Positions 61,413 through 64,000 of a stretch of 64,000 nt of DNA are shown here, one piece after another. The stretch's first letter is position 1, and each line of letters starts with the position of its first letter. The stretch comes from Burkholderiales bacterium (GTDB lineage: Bacteria; Pseudomonadota; Gammaproteobacteria; Burkholderiales; Burkholderiaceae_C), in assembly GCA_016703325.1 (NCBI GenBank), contig JADJCH010000018.1, positions 70,857 through 134,856 of the forward strand. Reading direction: 5' to 3'. The translations under genes were made by a program, and so were the position numbers. The notes beneath the pieces are model-generated. The model was not told the origin of the DNA, did not search any database, and was given only the letters and a program-made list of their open reading frames with translations.

Positions 61413-61455
61413 GCGCGTGCGAAACCATGTGTCTGCGCCCCTGCCCGTCCTTGAA
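61351..61455 (+). pseudogene. receiver-domain remnant behind the histidine kinase
   Basis: In a frame different from the kinase end, the sequence reads PDLMIVDHNLPGSHSGVQAI followed by ERVRNHVSAPLPVLEG. This is the core of a response-regulator receiver, centred on the phospho-acceptor Asp in MIVDHNLPG, without its first half or last helices. It overlaps the last codons of the kinase gene. Its presence suggests the kinase was once a hybrid kinase-receiver protein, truncated by deletion and frameshift. Confidence 0.6.
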
Positions 61456-61478
61456 GGCCCCCTCCGTCCCCTTACAAT
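61451..61478 (+). promoter_or_regulatory. sigma-70-type promoter of ilvE
   Basis: TTGAAG (61451-61456) and TACAAT (61473-61478) are separated by 16 bases, close to the consensus, and lie 27 bases upstream of the ilvE start. The promoter is within the receiver remnant. The role is inferred from position and sequence. Confidence 0.6.
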
Positions 61479-61504
61479 CGTCACCCCAAACCGAGGGATG
61501 TCCC

Positions 61505-62428
61505 ATGGGTATGCACGACCGAGACGGCAAGATCTGGATGGATGGTCAGATGGTGGATTGGCGTGACGCCAAGATCCACGTGCTGACGCACACGCTGCAC
61601 TATGGCTGCGGCGCTTTCGAGGGCGTGCGCGCCTACAACACGGTGAACGGCACGGCGATCTTCCGCCTGCGCGAACACACCGAGCGGCTGTTCAACAGCA
61701 GCAAGATCCTGCGCATGAAGCTGCCCTACAGCTTTGAGGACATCTGCGAGGCGCAGAAGGCCGTGGTGCGCGAGAACCACCTGGAGAGCTGCTACCTGCG
61801 CCCGCTGGTGTGGATCGGCTCCGAGAAGCTGGGCGTCAGCCCCAAGGGCAACACCATCCATGTGATGGTCGCCGCCTGGGCCTGGGGTGCCTACCTGGGC
61901 GAAGAGGGCCTCAAGCGCGGCATCCGCGTCAAGACCTCCAGCTACACCCGCCACCACGTCAACATCACGATGACGCAGGCCAAGGCGGTGAGCAATTACA
62001 CCAACTCGATCCTGGCCAACATGGAGGCCACCGACGAGGGTTACGACGAGGCGCTGCTGCTGGATTCGACCGGTTTCGTCTCCGAAGGTGCCGGCGAGAA
62101 CCTGTTCATCATCAAGAACGGCGTGATCTACACCCCCGACCTGTCGGCTGGTGCGCTCAACGGCATCACCCGCAACACCGTTTTCCACATCGCCAAGGAC
62201 CTGGGCCTGGAGATCGTGCAGAAGCGCATCACCCGCGACGAGGTCTACATCTGCGACGAGGCCTTCTTCACCGGCACCGCCGCCGAGGTGACGCCGATCC
62301 GCGAGCTCGACCGCATCGAACTGGGTGCCGGCTCGCGCGGGCCGATCACGGAGAAGATCCAGAGCGCCTTCTTCGACATCGTCAACGGCCGCAATCCCAA
62401 GTACGCGGAGTGGTTGACTCCGGTCTGA
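61505..62428 (+). CDS. ilvE: branched-chain-amino-acid aminotransferase
   Basis: PLP-dependent transaminase (fold type IV) for leucine, isoleucine and valine. The 307-residue protein has HTLHYGCGAFEGVRAYN, YLRPLVWIGSEKLGV, the catalytic-Lys segment TMTQAKAVSNYTNSILAN and DSTGFVSEGAGENLFI. The start at 61505 (MGMHDRDGKIW) has GAGGGA upstream and a good promoter 27 bases before it; the open frame upstream is not used. A zinc-finger protein follows after 81 bases. Confidence 0.96.
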   Translation: MGMHDRDGKIWMDGQMVDWRDAKIHVLTHTLHYGCGAFEGVRAYNTVNGTAIFRLREHTERLFNSSKILRMKLPYSFEDICEAQKAVVRENHLESCYLRPLVWIGSEKLGVSPKGNTIHVMVAAWAWGAYLGEEGLKRGIRVKTSSYTRHHVNITMTQAKAVSNYTNSILANMEATDEGYDEALLLDSTGFVSEGAGENLFIIKNGVIYTPDLSAGALNGITRNTVFHIAKDLGLEIVQKRITRDEVYICDEAFFTGTAAEVTPIRELDRIELGAGSRGPITEKIQSAFFDIVNGRNPKYAEWLTPV

Positions 62429-62509
62429 ACCGACCCGGCCAGGCGGGTCCGGACCCCAGGGTCCGGCAGCGCCCGGTGTTCACGTTCCAGCACAACTACG
62501 GATCACCCC

Positions 62510-62716
62510 ATGAGTGACAAGAAGGCCGTCGTGGAAGTCGCAGCCAAGGACCTGCAGGGTCCCGGCGTGGTGTACTGCCCGAACCCCCAGCAACCTCTGT
62601 GGAGCCACCACCCGCGCGTCTACATCGACGTGGCCTCCCATGGCGAAGGCAACTGCCCCTACTGTGGCACGATCTACCGGCTCAAGGCCGGCGAAAAGGT
62701 TTCGCACTCCCACTGA
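62510..62716 (+). CDS. small zinc-finger domain protein (PF10276 type)
   Basis: A 68-residue protein with a probable zinc ligand set C23 and the C-x2-C pair of GNCPYCGTIYRL; a His lies between them (HHPRVYIDV). The pattern PHVYIDV...CPYCGTxYRL is that of the zinc-finger family related to complex I subunit NDUFS6. In betaproteobacteria it commonly stands next to ilvE and a heptosyltransferase, as here. Its function is not established. Confidence 0.87.
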   Translation: MSDKKAVVEVAAKDLQGPGVVYCPNPQQPLWSHHPRVYIDVASHGEGNCPYCGTIYRLKAGEKVSHSH

Positions 62717-62747
62717 GCGAGCCGGCCCTGCTGGCGCAGCAAGAGCG

Positions 62748-63869
62748 ATGCATCGCAGCCTGATCCTGGCCCCAGCGACGCTGGGCGACTCGGTGGCCTC
62801 TCAACCCCTGGTGGAACTGCTGGCCCGCCAGGGTCAGGTGGTTTCCGTGGTGGCCACGCCCCTGGTGGCCCCCGTCTACCGCGCCATGGGCAAGGCGGTG
62901 GCCGAGTTGGTGGAAGTACCCTTTCTGCACGGGCGACTTCATCTTGCGGCGCGGCGCGATCTGGGCGCTCAATGGCGGCGTTGTTTCGACGTGGCGTACT
63001 GCCTGTCGCCGTCCTACAAAGCCGCGCTGATCGCCTGGTTTGCCCAGGTTCCCCGGCGGGTGGGTTACCCGGTGGGACTGCAGTCCCTGCTGCTCAACCA
63101 GCCACTGCGGCCCGAGCCACTGCAGCAGTCGGTGGCAGAGCGCTTTCTGGCGTTGGCCGCGGCCGGACCCGCCGATGCCAGACCTCGGCTGGAGCGCCCG
63201 CCCGAACAGGTGGAAGCCACCTGTACACGACATGGCCTGACAGTGCACGGGTATTGGGTGATCGTTCCCGGCGCACAGGAGCCCTCCCGGGCCTGGCCTG
63301 CCGCCCACTACAGCCGCCTCGCCCGTGAACTGAACGAGATGGCCCCCGCGCCGGTGGTGCTGCTGGGGTCTGCCGACGAAGCCGACCTGGCAGAACACAT
63401 CGCGGCCCAGTGCCCGGAGGTGGTCTGGCGACAACTGGCCGGGCGCACCTCGGTGAATCAGGCGCTGGACCTGCTGGCAGGTGCCCGCGCCGTGCTGGGC
63501 AACGACAGCGGGCCGATCCATCTGGCCGCCTCGCTTGGCCGACCTCAGGTGAGCCTGTTTGGCCCCACCGACCCCACTCGCTGGGCGCCGGTTTCAGTTC
63601 GGACACACACGCTCTGGGCCAAGGACCACAGCGAACTGCCCTGCGCTCCCTGCGAGCGCAGCCAGTGCCGCACCGGCGACCTGCGTTGCATGCAGGAACT
63701 CTCCCCGCAGAGGGTCCTGAGCACATTGCTGCAGGCGGCTCAACGCGACGAGGCCAACCGGATGGCGCAGGCTCCACGACTGGCAGCAGTGGCCGGCGCC
63801 AGCGCCACGGCCACCAGCGACGCGGACACCCGGGGTGCCTCGCCCCAGCAGGTTGCCGTGCCCCATTGA
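62748..63869 (+). CDS. waaF: ADP-heptose:LPS heptosyltransferase II
   Basis: A GT-9 glycosyltransferase that adds the second heptose to the LPS inner core. The 373-residue protein begins SLILAPATLGDSVASQPLVE, has the central YWVIVPGAQEPSRAWPA and, near the end, the donor-binding GNDSGPIHLAASLGRPQVSLFGPTDPTRW, all typical of WaaF. The ATG at 62748 was chosen over a long open extension through the zinc-finger gene. The last 35 residues are an unconserved Ala/Thr-rich tail. Confidence 0.92.
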   Translation: MHRSLILAPATLGDSVASQPLVELLARQGQVVSVVATPLVAPVYRAMGKAVAELVEVPFLHGRLHLAARRDLGAQWRRCFDVAYCLSPSYKAALIAWFAQVPRRVGYPVGLQSLLLNQPLRPEPLQQSVAERFLALAAAGPADARPRLERPPEQVEATCTRHGLTVHGYWVIVPGAQEPSRAWPAAHYSRLARELNEMAPAPVVLLGSADEADLAEHIAAQCPEVVWRQLAGRTSVNQALDLLAGARAVLGNDSGPIHLAASLGRPQVSLFGPTDPTRWAPVSVRTHTLWAKDHSELPCAPCERSQCRTGDLRCMQELSPQRVLSTLLQAAQRDEANRMAQAPRLAAVAGASATATSDADTRGASPQQVAVPH

Positions 63870-63970
63870 CCGTGCGGGGAAGGACGATCATCCCGGATTC
63901 CTGCGGCCCCCTCCGAACAGGCGCCCTGCGCGGGGGCATCGAGCCGACCCGCCCATAGAATCGCGGGATC

Positions 63971-64000
63971 ATGTCGTCCACTTCTCCCTCCAGCGCCTCC
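63971..64000 (+). CDS. start of an unidentified gene, cut by window edge
   Basis: An ATG at 63971 begins MSSTSPSSAS and runs out of the window. A TAGAAT box lies at 63956-63961, but no clear -35 was found. Ten codons are too few to assign a family. Confidence 0.35.
   Translation, partial: MSSTSPSSAS

Overview
The window is a high-G+C chromosomal segment of a betaproteobacterium, almost certainly order Burkholderiales. Evidence: the secG / tRNA-Leu(GAG) / nuoA-F arrangement, a small Trp-rich membrane protein, a 50-residue DUF3149 protein, a Bug/TctC solute receptor, and an exopolysaccharide locus with a PEP-CTERM protein. The last feature recalls the Leptothrix/Rubrivivax/Ideonella group, but the genus cannot be fixed from this sequence. 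No insertion sequence, prophage or CRISPR array was seen; one tRNA is present.

Layout. (1) 1-14429, minus strand: core housekeeping genes - nuoF (cut by the window edge) to nuoA, tRNA-Leu, secG, tpiA, a quinone oxidoreductase, rpsO-pnp with structured leaders, an aminotransferase, a periplasmic binding protein, tsaD-lgt and a Trp-rich protein. (2) 14583-25817: a class I cytochrome c, acs, a UPF0114 membrane protein, class I fumarase, a CWC cysteine-rich protein, a pseudopilin plus GGDEF-EAL operon, an MscS channel, a frameshifted RluA-type pseudouridine synthase and a DUF3149 protein. (3) 26118-48806: a roughly 23-kb exopolysaccharide/cell-surface locus. (4) 48764-55224: a hotdog thioesterase, a long-chain acyl-CoA ligase, and a TctC receptor / enoyl-CoA hydratase / malonyl-CoA synthetase set. 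(5) 55333-63869: a GNAT protein, kefF-kefC, a decayed ParA ATPase, a LuxR-type response regulator with a histidine kinase, ilvE, a small zinc-finger protein and a heptosyltransferase; 63971 starts a gene that runs out of the window.

The polysaccharide locus is the main accessory region. It encodes a TviB/WbpO-type UDP-HexNAc dehydrogenase and a TviC/WbpP-type 4-epimerase (together a route to UDP-N-acetylgalactosaminuronate), a UDP-glucuronate 4-epimerase (to UDP-galacturonate), a Wzx-type flippase, an O-antigen ligase/polymerase-like protein, four glycosyltransferases (one frameshifted), three deacetylases, two GNAT/FemAB-fold proteins, an asparagine-synthase-like protein without the usual catalytic N-terminal Cys, a 2H phosphoesterase, a propeller lipoprotein and a PEP-CTERM protein of much lower G+C. 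The inferred product is an acidic, uronic-acid-rich, possibly amidated or acylated polymer. No exosortase, initiating transferase or outer-membrane export gene is in the window, so the system is incomplete as seen.

Several genes show decay or single-base indels: rluA at about 25300, a glycosyltransferase at about 45825, the ParA remnant at 58525-58845, and a receiver-domain fragment behind the histidine kinase at 61351-61455. Some indels sit in short homopolymers, so sequencing error must be weighed against real mutation.
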